A stretch of 64,000 nt of DNA, taken from the NCBI GenBank assembly GCA_018065895.1, contig JAGHSK010000017.1:1-64000 (forward strand). Direction: 5' to 3'. Position 1 is the first letter of the stretch. Each line of letters starts with the position of its first letter. The position numbers and the translations under genes are program-made. The notes beneath the pieces are model-generated. The model saw nothing but the letters and a program-made list of their open reading frames with translations, had not been told where the DNA came from and ran no database searches. The DNA comes from Candidatus Cacconaster equi. GTDB taxonomy: Bacteria; Bacteroidota; Bacteroidia; Bacteroidales; UBA932. Below, piece by piece: positions 26,856 to 35,036 of this stretch.

Positions 26856-27711
26856 TTGCAACTACATTGAAAGGGTACTTGTTACCTTCATATGACGAAA
26901 GACGTCCCTTGAATGTCCCGACCTTGAGTGGCGCAGCAAACAGGACAGGAGCCTTGTTCCCGTCAAGAGAATACCATATGAAAACCTTTTCGCCACCGAA
27001 GAACGTTCCTTCCGGGTTCTGGACATCCAACTGAACGCCATCGTGATCCACATAGGAGAACTGTTTTCTGGAGGAGATGGCAACTCCGACCTTGACTGTC
27101 TCAACATTGCCGAGCCCCTTCAATTCAACCGTCTCCTTTCCAATTATTCTGATCTTCAGGTCAAGAATATCCCTGTCGGCCACGCAAGTGATCACTTCGG
27201 AGGTTCCGACGGCATTGAGATCTCTCGTCCTCATATAATATATGATGTTGACCATATCCCTGATGGAGACATCCTCCCTATAGGTGGTGTCAACAGGAGG
27301 CTTTGTGCTTTTCGTTATATCGACCTTGATGGAAGAGCCGTCTCCAGACCAGACGTAAGTGTTCTTTGACCAATACTTTCCTTCATTTACGTCACGATGG
27401 TACATATAAGGGGTCATTTCAACATCAGGTGAGAACTTGCATTCATAGACATCCCTGATTTTGTAAAATGAATCCCAGAATCTGTAAGTGTATGCGTTTC
27501 CTCTGACATGTAAGCAAGGCTTGCCGGCAAAGGTCTCCTCCGTACAGGTCAACTCCAATCCTGCCAGATCGGCATTTATGCCCCATTGATAATGGACTAC
27601 GTAATTCAGTTTTTCACCACCTTTGAACGGCAGTTCCTGAGCGTCGGCATAACAATACAACGTCAGGAGCATAAGTGATGCAATTATGTATTTCACAAGA
27701 TTTGTTTTCAT
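26848..27711 (-). CDS. DUF3108 family exported protein
   Basis: Exported protein of 287 residues with a signal peptide (MKTNLVKYIIASLMLLTLYCYADAQ). The pattern of the DUF3108 family is visible: FKGGEKLNYVVHYQWGINADLAG, a beta-rich body with FYKIRDVYECKFSPD, and YYMRTRDL followed by VTCVADRDILDLKIRIIGKETVEL. Function unknown; family members are periplasmic and predicted to be beta proteins. It lies 3 bases after dnaB and overlaps the rseC-like gene, so it is transcribed with the rnf genes. Confidence 0.82.
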   Translation of the reverse strand: MKTNLVKYIIASLMLLTLYCYADAQELPFKGGEKLNYVVHYQWGINADLAGLELTCTEETFAGKPCLHVRGNAYTYRFWDSFYKIRDVYECKFSPDVEMTPYMYHRDVNEGKYWSKNTYVWSGDGSSIKVDITKSTKPPVDTTYREDVSIRDMVNIIYYMRTRDLNAVGTSEVITCVADRDILDLKIRIIGKETVELKGLGNVETVKVGVAISSRKQFSYVDHDGVQLDVQNPEGTFFGGEKVFIWYSLDGNKAPVLFAAPLKVGTFKGRLSSYEGNKYPFNVVAND

Positions 27712-27714
27712 AGG

Positions 27715-29199
27715 CTATTGATCAAACTCCTGGTTTGGAACAAATTCATTCATTCGGGAGCCCCTCGTGGTATAGGCAGGTTCCTGTTCCTTGAACTGAG
27801 CCCCGTCATTAGCATCCACGAAACGTACCTCTTCCGACAGGAACCGCATAGGCACGTCGCACACTTCTCCGTTACGGTGCTTGGCAATGATTACGTCCGT
27901 CTTGCCGGGATAAGCGTTTTCTTCAACCACTCCGACAAATTCAGGACGGTGAATGAACATTACGATATCCGCATCCTGTTCGATTGCTCCTGATTCGCGA
28001 AGGTCGCTCAACTGGGGCCTCTTGTTTCCGCCACGAGTCTCTACGGCTCGGCTCAACTGCGACAGAGCAATGATAGGGACGCTCAACTCCTTTGCAATTG
28101 ATTTCAGAGCGCGGGAAATGGCAGCGACTTCCTGTTCCCTCATCCCTCTAAGCTCCGGAGGGCCGGCCATCAGCTGCAGGTAGTCAAGAATAATTATCTG
28201 AACTTTGTTCTTCTGGACCAGACGTCTGGCTTTTGACCTGAATTCGTAAACTGAAAGCGAAGGAGTGTCGTCTATCCACAAAGGCGACTGAGCGAGCTTG
28301 GCCAAACCTGAATTGAGCAAGCGCCATTCGGTGTCGTCCATCTTCTTCGCGCCTCTTATTTTGTCTGTTGAAAGGCCCGTCTCACTCACCATAAGCCTCT
28401 TGACCAACTGCGTTGCCGGCATCTCCAATGAGAAGAAGCCGACCGGAATATTGTGGTTGACTGCCATATTTCTCGCCATCGTAAGTACGAACGCAGTCTT
28501 ACCTACAGAAGGGCGGGCAGCTATTATAATCAAATCGGATTTCTGCCAGCCATACGTGATCTTGTCGATATTTGCGTAGCCGGAAGGAACTCCGCTCAAA
28601 TTGTCCTTGCGTTTCTGATTCTCTTCGATTTCAGAGACTGCCTTGTTGATCACAGAGCTGATGGATTCGGTCTCACGACGCATATTCCTTTCAGCCAAAG
28701 TGAAAATCTTCTGCTCCGCGGTATCTACAAGTTCATCAACAGGAAGGGAATTTTCGTAGGCGATTTTCTGTACTTCGTGGGATATTGAAATAAGTTCCCT
28801 CTGGAGAAACTTTTCAAGAATGACCTTTGAGTGATATTCAACGTGCGCGGCGGCGCCGATTTTATTTGAGAGCCTGCTCAAATAGGCCATTCCGCCCACT
28901 TCCTCAAGATTTCCGGACTTGGAGAGTTCACTTGATACAGAAAGAATGTCAACAGGGTCATTTCTCAGGGAGAGCGCCGCGATAGCTTCAAAAATCTTTC
29001 TATGCGCCTCCTTGAAGAAACAATCCGCCTGGAGCTGGTCCATGACATCTGATACCACCTCAGGCTCCAAAAGCAGAGCGCCTAAAACAGCCTCTTCAAT
29101 TTCAATGTCCTGAGGAGGGAGCAAACCGCCCAACTCCTCACCGATGGCCTTGAAATCAACTTTCGGCTTCTTCTGTATATTTTTCTCCTGTCGTGCCAC
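27715..29199 (-). CDS. dnaB: Replicative DNA helicase
   Basis: Hexameric 5'-to-3' helicase of the replication fork. Product of 494 residues: N-terminal DnaB domain (PPQDIEIEEAVLGALLLEPE), linker, then RecA-like ATPase with Walker A ARPSVGKTAF at about 232, Walker B IIILDYLQLM and the DnaB C-terminal signature LSQLSRAVETRGGNKRPQLSDLRESG. It starts at GTG, whose G is the last base of the upstream TAG; no ATG exists before the conserved domain. A polar tail (SRMNEFVPNQEFDQ) follows the core. Confidence 0.96.
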   Translation of the reverse strand: MARQEKNIQKKPKVDFKAIGEELGGLLPPQDIEIEEAVLGALLLEPEVVSDVMDQLQADCFFKEAHRKIFEAIAALSLRNDPVDILSVSSELSKSGNLEEVGGMAYLSRLSNKIGAAAHVEYHSKVILEKFLQRELISISHEVQKIAYENSLPVDELVDTAEQKIFTLAERNMRRETESISSVINKAVSEIEENQKRKDNLSGVPSGYANIDKITYGWQKSDLIIIAARPSVGKTAFVLTMARNMAVNHNIPVGFFSLEMPATQLVKRLMVSETGLSTDKIRGAKKMDDTEWRLLNSGLAKLAQSPLWIDDTPSLSVYEFRSKARRLVQKNKVQIIILDYLQLMAGPPELRGMREQEVAAISRALKSIAKELSVPIIALSQLSRAVETRGGNKRPQLSDLRESGAIEQDADIVMFIHRPEFVGVVEENAYPGKTDVIIAKHRNGEVCDVPMRFLSEEVRFVDANDGAQFKEQEPAYTTRGSRMNEFVPNQEFDQ

Positions 29200-30017
29200 T
29201 ATTCCTGGTCAAAGTCAGGGTTGACGAGAATTCTTCCGCAATATTCACAAACAATGATCTTCTTGCTCTCTGCGATGTCAATACGTTTCTGTGGTGGAAT
29301 CTTGTTGAAGCATCCGCCACAAGCATCACGTTTTACAGTAACCACTGCCAGTTTGTTGTGTGCATTTTCCCTTACCTTGTTATAAGCGAAAAGCATACGC
29401 TCATCAATCTTGGAAATGAGGGACTCCTTCTCGGCGACAAGGGCGGCTTCGTCCTTCGCTGTTTCCTCCACTATGGTGTCCAGTTCCTTTTTCTTTTCAA
29501 CCAGATCGGATTCACGAAGTTCCAGAGCCTTACGTGTCTCAGCCACAACTTCGTTCTTTTCTGCGATGGCCGCATCGTTCTCCTTCATCCTCTTTTCAGC
29601 AATCTTCTGTTCGAGTTCCTGATACTCTATCTCCTTGCTGATCGAATCATACTCACGGTTGTTCTTGACATTGTTGCGCTGCTCCTCATATCTGGCAATC
29701 TCATTTCTGGACTCCTCCAGTTTATGCTTGTTGTCGACATTGCTTTTTTCGAGGTCAGCAATTTCACCCTGAAGCTTTGATATTCTGGTCTTCAGGCCTT
29801 CGATCTCGTCCTCAAGGTCCTGAACCTCAAGAGGAAGCTCTCCCCTGAGAAGGTATATCTTGTCAATTTTCGTATCGGCCTGCTGAATCTGATAAAGGGT
29901 ACGAAGTTTCTGTTCCATCGTAACGGCATCGGTATCAGACATATTGCTCTGGAGAGAAACGAACGTTTCCCTCTGGTCGATAGGAGCCTCTATCTTACTT
30001 AACTTTTTAGTTGCCAT
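29199..30017 (-). CDS. Coiled-coil zinc-ribbon protein (COG1579-like)
   Basis: Soluble protein of 272 residues: a long coiled coil at about 50-190 (TRISKLQGEIADLEKSN; KEIEYQELEQKIAEKRMKEN) followed by a C-terminal C4 zinc ribbon (CGGCFNKIPPQKR ... IIVCEYCGRILV). This is the layout of the COG1579 family; its role is not settled, though nucleic-acid or trafficking roles have been suggested. About 30 extra N-terminal residues precede the usual start (MEQKLRTLYQIQQADTKID), so an internal start at the ATG of MEQKL is possible. First gene of the long dnaB-rnf operon. Confidence 0.85.
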   Translation of the reverse strand: MATKKLSKIEAPIDQRETFVSLQSNMSDTDAVTMEQKLRTLYQIQQADTKIDKIYLLRGELPLEVQDLEDEIEGLKTRISKLQGEIADLEKSNVDNKHKLEESRNEIARYEEQRNNVKNNREYDSISKEIEYQELEQKIAEKRMKENDAAIAEKNEVVAETRKALELRESDLVEKKKELDTIVEETAKDEAALVAEKESLISKIDERMLFAYNKVRENAHNKLAVVTVKRDACGGCFNKIPPQKRIDIAESKKIIVCEYCGRILVNPDFDQE

Positions 30018-30076
30018 AATCCACTAAGTAGTAATGTGTTATATGTTATTTTTAATTAATGTCAGCCTAAGACGGA

Positions 30077-30107
30077 CAAAGTTATGAAATTTTCTGCAGT
30101 TCCTCAA
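30077..30107 (-). promoter_or_regulatory. Promoter of the zinc-ribbon/dnaB/rnf operon
   Basis: Minus strand: TTG, 20 bases, TAACTTTG, inside the 3' end of the merR gene. Leader about 60 bases. Confidence 0.65.
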
Positions 30108-30399
30108 GCATAGAACGTATATCTTTCAGTTTTTCCACAATCTTCATTTTAGCGTCAAGCCTATCCTTGTCTGTCGACAGCCGCTTTGCGACACCGTCCA
30201 AAGTAAGGCCATCCACACGCACAAGGTGTTGAATGAGCTTCAGGTTATCCAGGTCCTTTTTGTGGAACAGCCTGTTTCCCTTTGCATTGCGTTCCGGCCT
30301 GATATACTTTGGAAAGGTATTGGCCCAGAAACGTACCGTAGTGTTTTCTTCAGAAAGGATATCGGCGACTTCGCCGATTGTATAATATAGTTTTTCCAT
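30082..30399 (-). CDS. MerR-family transcriptional regulator
   Basis: Cytosolic DNA-binding protein of 105 residues from the ATG at 30399 (MEKLYYTIGEVADIL). Winged-helix MerR domain covers most of it (IGEVADILSEENTTVRFWANTFP, RNAKGNRLFHKKDLDNLKLIQHLV), with a short C-terminal helix and no effector domain. The ORF track starts 2 codons earlier at a TTG that overlaps the stop of the M23 gene. Small MerR proteins beside M23 genes are common in this phylum. Target unknown. Confidence 0.85.
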   Translation of the reverse strand: MEKLYYTIGEVADILSEENTTVRFWANTFPKYIRPERNAKGNRLFHKKDLDNLKLIQHLVRVDGLTLDGVAKRLSTDKDRLDAKMKIVEKLKDIRSMLEELQKIS

Positions 30400-30401
30400 A
30401 A

Positions 30402-31361
30402 TCAATCCATTGACTGTCCAGTAGTTACAGCCACCTTGAGCATTTCGTCATATTCGAAGGGGGATAAATCGGAGAAGAAATAGTTGACCGGCTCCTGATA
30501 TTTCCCATTCCGTATCACTTCGTAATGCAGACACGGAGCAAAGGATGTTCCGCTCAGACCGGCCCGACCGATCATTGCGCCTGCTTTGACCTCCTGCCCA
30601 CGCCGTACGGTTGCAATGCTCAAATGTGAGTATGTTGTGACATATCCGTCTTCGTGTTCGATGGTGACTCTGGTTCCGAATGTCCTTACAGCCTTTTCGA
30701 CATCAATGACAAAACCGTCGGCCGTACATACGACCTCCGAGCCGACAGGGACCATCAGGTCGATGCCATTATGATCCCTGACCGTCTTGAAAAAAGGGTT
30801 TACCTTCTTTCCAACGGACGCACCGGTCTGCAAAATGGTGAAATTTCTGATCGGAATGATTGACGGAATGCTCGCCACTCCGTTCGCCTTCTTTGCAAAA
30901 ACCCCCGTCGCAACGCGCAGAGCCACGTCTATTTTGTCTGCGACACCTTCCAGCGTCTGCAACTTCCTGTCTGATTCTTCAATGATCTTTTTTTCCGACT
31001 TTTCATACAGATCACCCTGCCACTGAGTGGAGTCTTCGTGCAAAAGGCCATATCTGGGAGGATCTGAATTGAACACGGCATTATATATCTCGCGGTCCCG
31101 AAGCTCGAGGTTCCCGACGGCATTGTCCACGAGATTCATTGTTTCCTGCATCTTGGAATATTGCTCGCGCATTTCCTTGTTTTCCCGTAACAACATTTTT
31201 TCCCTGTCGGTATCATATGCAAGCGCGAACACGACATATATCAGCACAGCTGCAGAGAAACTGAGAACGAAATATTTGAAAAGCTTCCAGATGACGCTCC
31301 AGAAAGTATCCTTCTTCAACTTGAAACGGAGATGCTCCTTATCGTACACGAACTTGGCCAT
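30402..31361 (-). CDS. M23 (LytM)-domain protein, catalytic His replaced by Cys
   Basis: Membrane-anchored murein hydrolase-like protein, 319 residues from the ATG at 31361. One N-terminal span (FKYFVLSFSAAVLIYVVFALAY), a coiled coil (REKMLLRENKEMREQYSKMQET), then a LytM domain at about 190-300 with DHNGIDLMV (zinc His and Asp) and YSHL (His). The last motif reads APCLHYEV, where family members have HLHxE: the His that assists catalysis is Cys, the zinc His is kept. So it may be inactive or regulatory. The start is decided by an AGGAGG seven bases upstream; the ORF-track start is six codons earlier. It overlaps nothing but follows its active-looking paralogue closely. Confidence 0.85.
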   Translation of the reverse strand: MAKFVYDKEHLRFKLKKDTFWSVIWKLFKYFVLSFSAAVLIYVVFALAYDTDREKMLLRENKEMREQYSKMQETMNLVDNAVGNLELRDREIYNAVFNSDPPRYGLLHEDSTQWQGDLYEKSEKKIIEESDRKLQTLEGVADKIDVALRVATGVFAKKANGVASIPSIIPIRNFTILQTGASVGKKVNPFFKTVRDHNGIDLMVPVGSEVVCTADGFVIDVEKAVRTFGTRVTIEHEDGYVTTYSHLSIATVRRGQEVKAGAMIGRAGLSGTSFAPCLHYEVIRNGKYQEPVNYFFSDLSPFEYDEMLKVAVTTGQSMD

Positions 31362-31365
31362 ACCG

Positions 31366-32325
31366 CTACCTCCTGGCATTTTGGGTTATCTGTGAATACT
31401 CTTCATCGGACATGCTGCTGCTCAAGAAGTTCCACGGGTTGATCTGTCTGTCCCTGTAAAGCACCTCATAATGGAGATGAGGGCCTGTAGATCTGCCGCT
31501 ATTGCCTACAGCGGCAATCTGCTCTCCTCTTCTGACCTTGTCACCTTCGCGGACAAGAGCCTCGCGCAGGTGGGCATAACGTGTCTTGTATCCGAATCCG
31601 TGATCAATGACCACCATATTGCCATACCCGAAGAAATTGTGGAGAACCTCCACCACTGTGCCATCTCCCGTGGCATACACCGGATCTCCCTTATGTCCGG
31701 CGATATCTATGCCTCCGTGGAAAGATACCGCCTGGCTAATAGGATGGACGCGGTATCCGAAGGAGCTTGTTATTCTGAAATCGGAAATCTTTATCGGGCA
31801 GATCGACGGAACACAGGATGCCATATCATCAGCTCTCTTGGCCAGAAGCGCAACGTCATCGAATGACTTCGACTGTACGTATGCCTTCTTTGTGAGGATA
31901 TCCATCTTCACGGCGGAGGTTATCAGAATATCGGAATGTTCGAGCGACTCAAGATCAGAATACCTCTCCATTGTTCCGAATCCGGAATTTCTTACTTCGG
32001 AGGGGATTTCATCCATACCGAAAATCGGTCTGTACACAACATTGTCACGTCGCTGTATCTCCATCAAAGCGACATTGCTTTCCTCCATCTTCTCATTCAG
32101 GGATTCGATTTTCGCAAGGAGCAGCCTGTTCTCCCTTACAAGCCGGGCCTCTTTCGGCGTCATATAGCCCAGAACGTCTGTATATAGATAGAAATAAACG
32201 GCGAAACACGCCAGCCCCGTAAAAAGAACCGCTGCAGCCCTTACAAGTATCTGCCGGAAGGTTTTCCTGTCGATCTCGTAGGAAAGTGTCTTTTCATTGA
32301 ATATGTACCTCTTTTTCCTAAACAT
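31366..32325 (-). CDS. M23 (LytM)-domain murein endopeptidase
   Basis: Membrane-anchored peptidoglycan hydrolase of 319 residues. One N-terminal span (ILVRAAAVLFTGLACFAVYFYLY), a coiled coil (EARLVRENRLLLAKIESLNEKMEES), then an intact LytM domain: FHGGIDIAGHKGDPVYATGDG, RYAHL and STGPHLHYEV, with all zinc and catalytic residues. Same size and layout as the next gene, so the pair arose by duplication. First gene of a unit that includes the second M23 gene and merR. Likely acts in septal or elongation murein remodelling. Confidence 0.9.
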   Translation of the reverse strand: MFRKKRYIFNEKTLSYEIDRKTFRQILVRAAAVLFTGLACFAVYFYLYTDVLGYMTPKEARLVRENRLLLAKIESLNEKMEESNVALMEIQRRDNVVYRPIFGMDEIPSEVRNSGFGTMERYSDLESLEHSDILITSAVKMDILTKKAYVQSKSFDDVALLAKRADDMASCVPSICPIKISDFRITSSFGYRVHPISQAVSFHGGIDIAGHKGDPVYATGDGTVVEVLHNFFGYGNMVVIDHGFGYKTRYAHLREALVREGDKVRRGEQIAAVGNSGRSTGPHLHYEVLYRDRQINPWNFLSSSMSDEEYSQITQNARR

Positions 32326-32351
32326 CGGTCACTTACGGCCTCATTATCATA

Positions 32352-32359
32352 CAAAATTA
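32352..32359 (-). promoter_or_regulatory. -7 box (TAATTTTG) of the M23-M23-merR unit
   Basis: Perfect TAnnTTTG on the minus strand, 26 bases before the ATG. It is divergent from, and 21 bases away from, the identical box of alaS. Confidence 0.65.
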
Positions 32360-32380
32360 CGATATTCCGATAAAAAAACC

Positions 32381-32388
32381 TAATTTTG
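32381..32388 (+). promoter_or_regulatory. -7 box (TAATTTTG) of alaS
   Basis: Perfect TAnnTTTG, 21 bases before the ATG at 32410. The ORF track took its TTG as the start of alaS. Neither divergent promoter shows a clear -33 TTG. Confidence 0.65.
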
Positions 32389-32409
32389 TGCCAAATTAAG
32401 AATACTGGC

Positions 32410-35025
32410 ATGACTTCGAAAGAGATTAGGAAAACCTTTACGGATTTCTTCGCAACAAAAAGACACACCATTGTACATTCCGCACCTATGGTGGTCAAGA
32501 ATGACCCTACGCTGATGTTCACCAACGCCGGGATGAATCAGTTCAAAGATATTTTTCTCGGTAACATAGCGCCTGTCAACAAACGCGTGGCAGATGCCCA
32601 GAAATGCTTGAGAGTAAGCGGAAAGCACAATGACCTTGAAGAAGTGGGACACGACACCTACCACCACACGATGTTCGAAATGCTCGGCAACTGGAGTTTC
32701 GGGGAATATTTCAAGAAAGAGGCCATCGAATGGGCATGGGAGCTTCTTACCGAAGTTTATCGCCTACCGAAAGAGAGGCTGTATGCCACAGTGTTCGAAG
32801 GCTACGAACCGGACGGACTCTCTCTTGACCAGGAAGCTTTTGATTTATGGACCAGATTTCTCCCGAAAGAACATATAATCCTTGGAAACAAGCACGACAA
32901 CTTCTGGGAAATGGGAGACACCGGACCTTGTGGTCCATGCAGCGAAATCCACATTGACCTCAGAAGCAATGAGGAGATTGCCGCAATCCCCGGGGCTGAA
33001 ATGGTCAACAAGGGACACCATCTGGTAATTGAGATATGGAATCTGGTGTTCATGCAATACAATCGGAAGGCAAATGGGACACTTGAACCGCTTCCGGCAA
33101 AGCACGTTGACACCGGAATGGGTCTTGAAAGACTCTGTATGGCGATTCAAGGCAAGCAAAGCAACTATGATACGGACGTATTTTCCGGAATGATAGACGC
33201 CATTTCGCGATTGAGCGGCAGGAAGTATGAGCCGGATACACAATTGGGCGTCGCCATGAGAGTCATAGCCGACCATATCCGTGCCATCAGTTTCTCAATA
33301 ACGGACGGACAGCTGCCAAGCAACGTCAAGGCAGGATATGTCATCCGCCGAATCCTCAGAAGGGCGGTCCGTTACGGCTACACGTTCCTCGGCTTGACGG
33401 AGCCGTTCCTGTGCAAGCTTGTGCCACAACTGGTCAGCGACATGGGTGAAGCATACCCTGAACTGATAACACAGCAGAACCTCGTGGAGAAGGTTATCAA
33501 GGAAGAGGAGGAATCTTTCCTGCGAACTCTTGACAAAGGCACGAAACTGCTTGAGAGTATAATGGACAAGTGCAAGGACACCAAGAAAATATCCGGTGAT
33601 GATGCATTTGTGATGTACGATACTTACGGATTTCCGATTGATCTGACTGAACTCATCGCCCAGGAAAACGGATACACTGTGGACATGGAGGAATTCAACG
33701 TCGAACTCAACAAGCAGAAAGACAGAGCCCGGAATGCCACCGCAATAGAGAATGGCGACTGGACTGAATTCTACCACGTTGACAAAGTTCGTTTCGAAGG
33801 ATATGACTATACCGAGATACAGGGGGCTCTCCTCTCACGCTTCCGCACAGTGAAGGCAAAAAACAAAGAGATGCTTCAGGTAGTGTTTGACCGAACGCCT
33901 TTCTACGGAGAGATGGGAGGTGAAGTCGGCGATACCGGATATGTCATCGCCGAGGATGGAGAAAGGATAAGAGTCCTCAACACCGTGAAGGAGAATAACC
34001 TTACAATCCATATTATGGAGAAGATTCCGGAGAACTGCGAGCAATCCTTCACTCTTCAGGTTGATGCCCTCAGGCGGCAGAAAATTGCCAACAACCACAC
34101 CTGCACGCACCTGTTGCACCAGGCTTTGAGGGAATTCCTCGGAACGCACGTTGAGCAGAAGGGGTCATTCGTATGCGACAAATACTTCCGCTTTGACTTC
34201 TCCCACTATGAGAAGCTCTCCAACGAGCAGATTGACAAGATAGAAAACCGCGTGAACGCCCTGATACGCGCAAACTCTCCTCTCGAAGAGATGCGCCACA
34301 CCACAATGGACATTGCAAAGGCCATGGGTGCGATGGCTCTCTTCGGTGAAAAATATGGTGAATGGGTACGCGTAGTCAAATATGGCAAAAGCGTGGAACT
34401 CTGCGGAGGCTGCCACACTCAAGCTACCGGTACAATAGGCTTTTTCAAGATCAATGCAGAGTCAGCCGTTGCAGCCGGCATACGCCGGATCGAAGCGGTG
34501 ACAGGCACTGAAGCCGAGCTTGTTGTCGACGAGATGGAAAATACCATACGCGTGGCAAAATCATTCTTCAACAATGTTCCTGACCTTGCGGGAGCCATCA
34601 CAAAGATGATTGCGGAAAATGAATCCTACAAGAAACAGATGGAAGAGGTCTTCAAGGAGAGAACCCTGAAGTTGAAGGAATTCCTTGTTTCTCAGGCAAA
34701 AGAGATAAATGGCAGAAGAATTGTCGTGATTTCCAAAGCTATGGATATGCAGATGCTGCGCAATGCTGCCTTCGCCCTTCAGAAAGAGGAGAAGAACCTT
34801 GCCGTAATCAGTGCGTTTGAGGTTGATGGCAAGCCTCAGCTGCTTGTAATGTACACAGCCGATCTCGTATCATCCGGAAAGAATGCCCAAAACTCAATCA
34901 AGGAGGTTGCCAGAATCATTCAGGGCGGTGGTGGCGGACAGCCCGGCCTTGCAACGGCAGGTGGCAAGAATATTGCTGGTCTCGAAGAAGCAAAAGCGAA
35001 ACTTATTGAGACAGCTACGGCATAG
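32410..35025 (+). CDS. alaS: Alanyl-tRNA synthetase
   Basis: Charges tRNA-Ala and edits Ser/Gly errors. Product of 871 residues from the ATG at 32410 ([19 protein letters not shown]), near the 876 of E. coli. Class II core with [17 protein letters not shown] (motif 1), a tRNA-recognition region, the editing domain with [11 protein letters not shown] and [10 protein letters not shown] (zinc/editing site) and the C-terminal C-Ala domain ending [16 protein letters not shown]. The ORF-track start, 8 codons earlier, is a TTG in the -7 box. The LptG-Fmt ORF follows after 11 bases. Confidence 0.97.
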   Translation: MTSKEIRKTFTDFFATKRHTIVHSAPMVVKNDPTLMFTNAGMNQFKDIFLGNIAPVNKRVADAQKCLRVSGKHNDLEEVGHDTYHHTMFEMLGNWSFGEYFKKEAIEWAWELLTEVYRLPKERLYATVFEGYEPDGLSLDQEAFDLWTRFLPKEHIILGNKHDNFWEMGDTGPCGPCSEIHIDLRSNEEIAAIPGAEMVNKGHHLVIEIWNLVFMQYNRKANGTLEPLPAKHVDTGMGLERLCMAIQGKQSNYDTDVFSGMIDAISRLSGRKYEPDTQLGVAMRVIADHIRAISFSITDGQLPSNVKAGYVIRRILRRAVRYGYTFLGLTEPFLCKLVPQLVSDMGEAYPELITQQNLVEKVIKEEEESFLRTLDKGTKLLESIMDKCKDTKKISGDDAFVMYDTYGFPIDLTELIAQENGYTVDMEEFNVELNKQKDRARNATAIENGDWTEFYHVDKVRFEGYDYTEIQGALLSRFRTVKAKNKEMLQVVFDRTPFYGEMGGEVGDTGYVIAEDGERIRVLNTVKENNLTIHIMEKIPENCEQSFTLQVDALRRQKIANNHTCTHLLHQALREFLGTHVEQKGSFVCDKYFRFDFSHYEKLSNEQIDKIENRVNALIRANSPLEEMRHTTMDIAKAMGAMALFGEKYGEWVRVVKYGKSVELCGGCHTQATGTIGFFKINAESAVAAGIRRIEAVTGTEAELVVDEMENTIRVAKSFFNNVPDLAGAITKMIAENESYKKQMEEVFKERTLKLKEFLVSQAKEINGRRIVVISKAMDMQMLRNAAFALQKEEKNLAVISAFEVDGKPQLLVMYTADLVSSGKNAQNSIKEVARIIQGGGGGQPGLATAGGKNIAGLEEAKAKLIETATA

Positions 35026-35036
35026 CTTCAGATATA

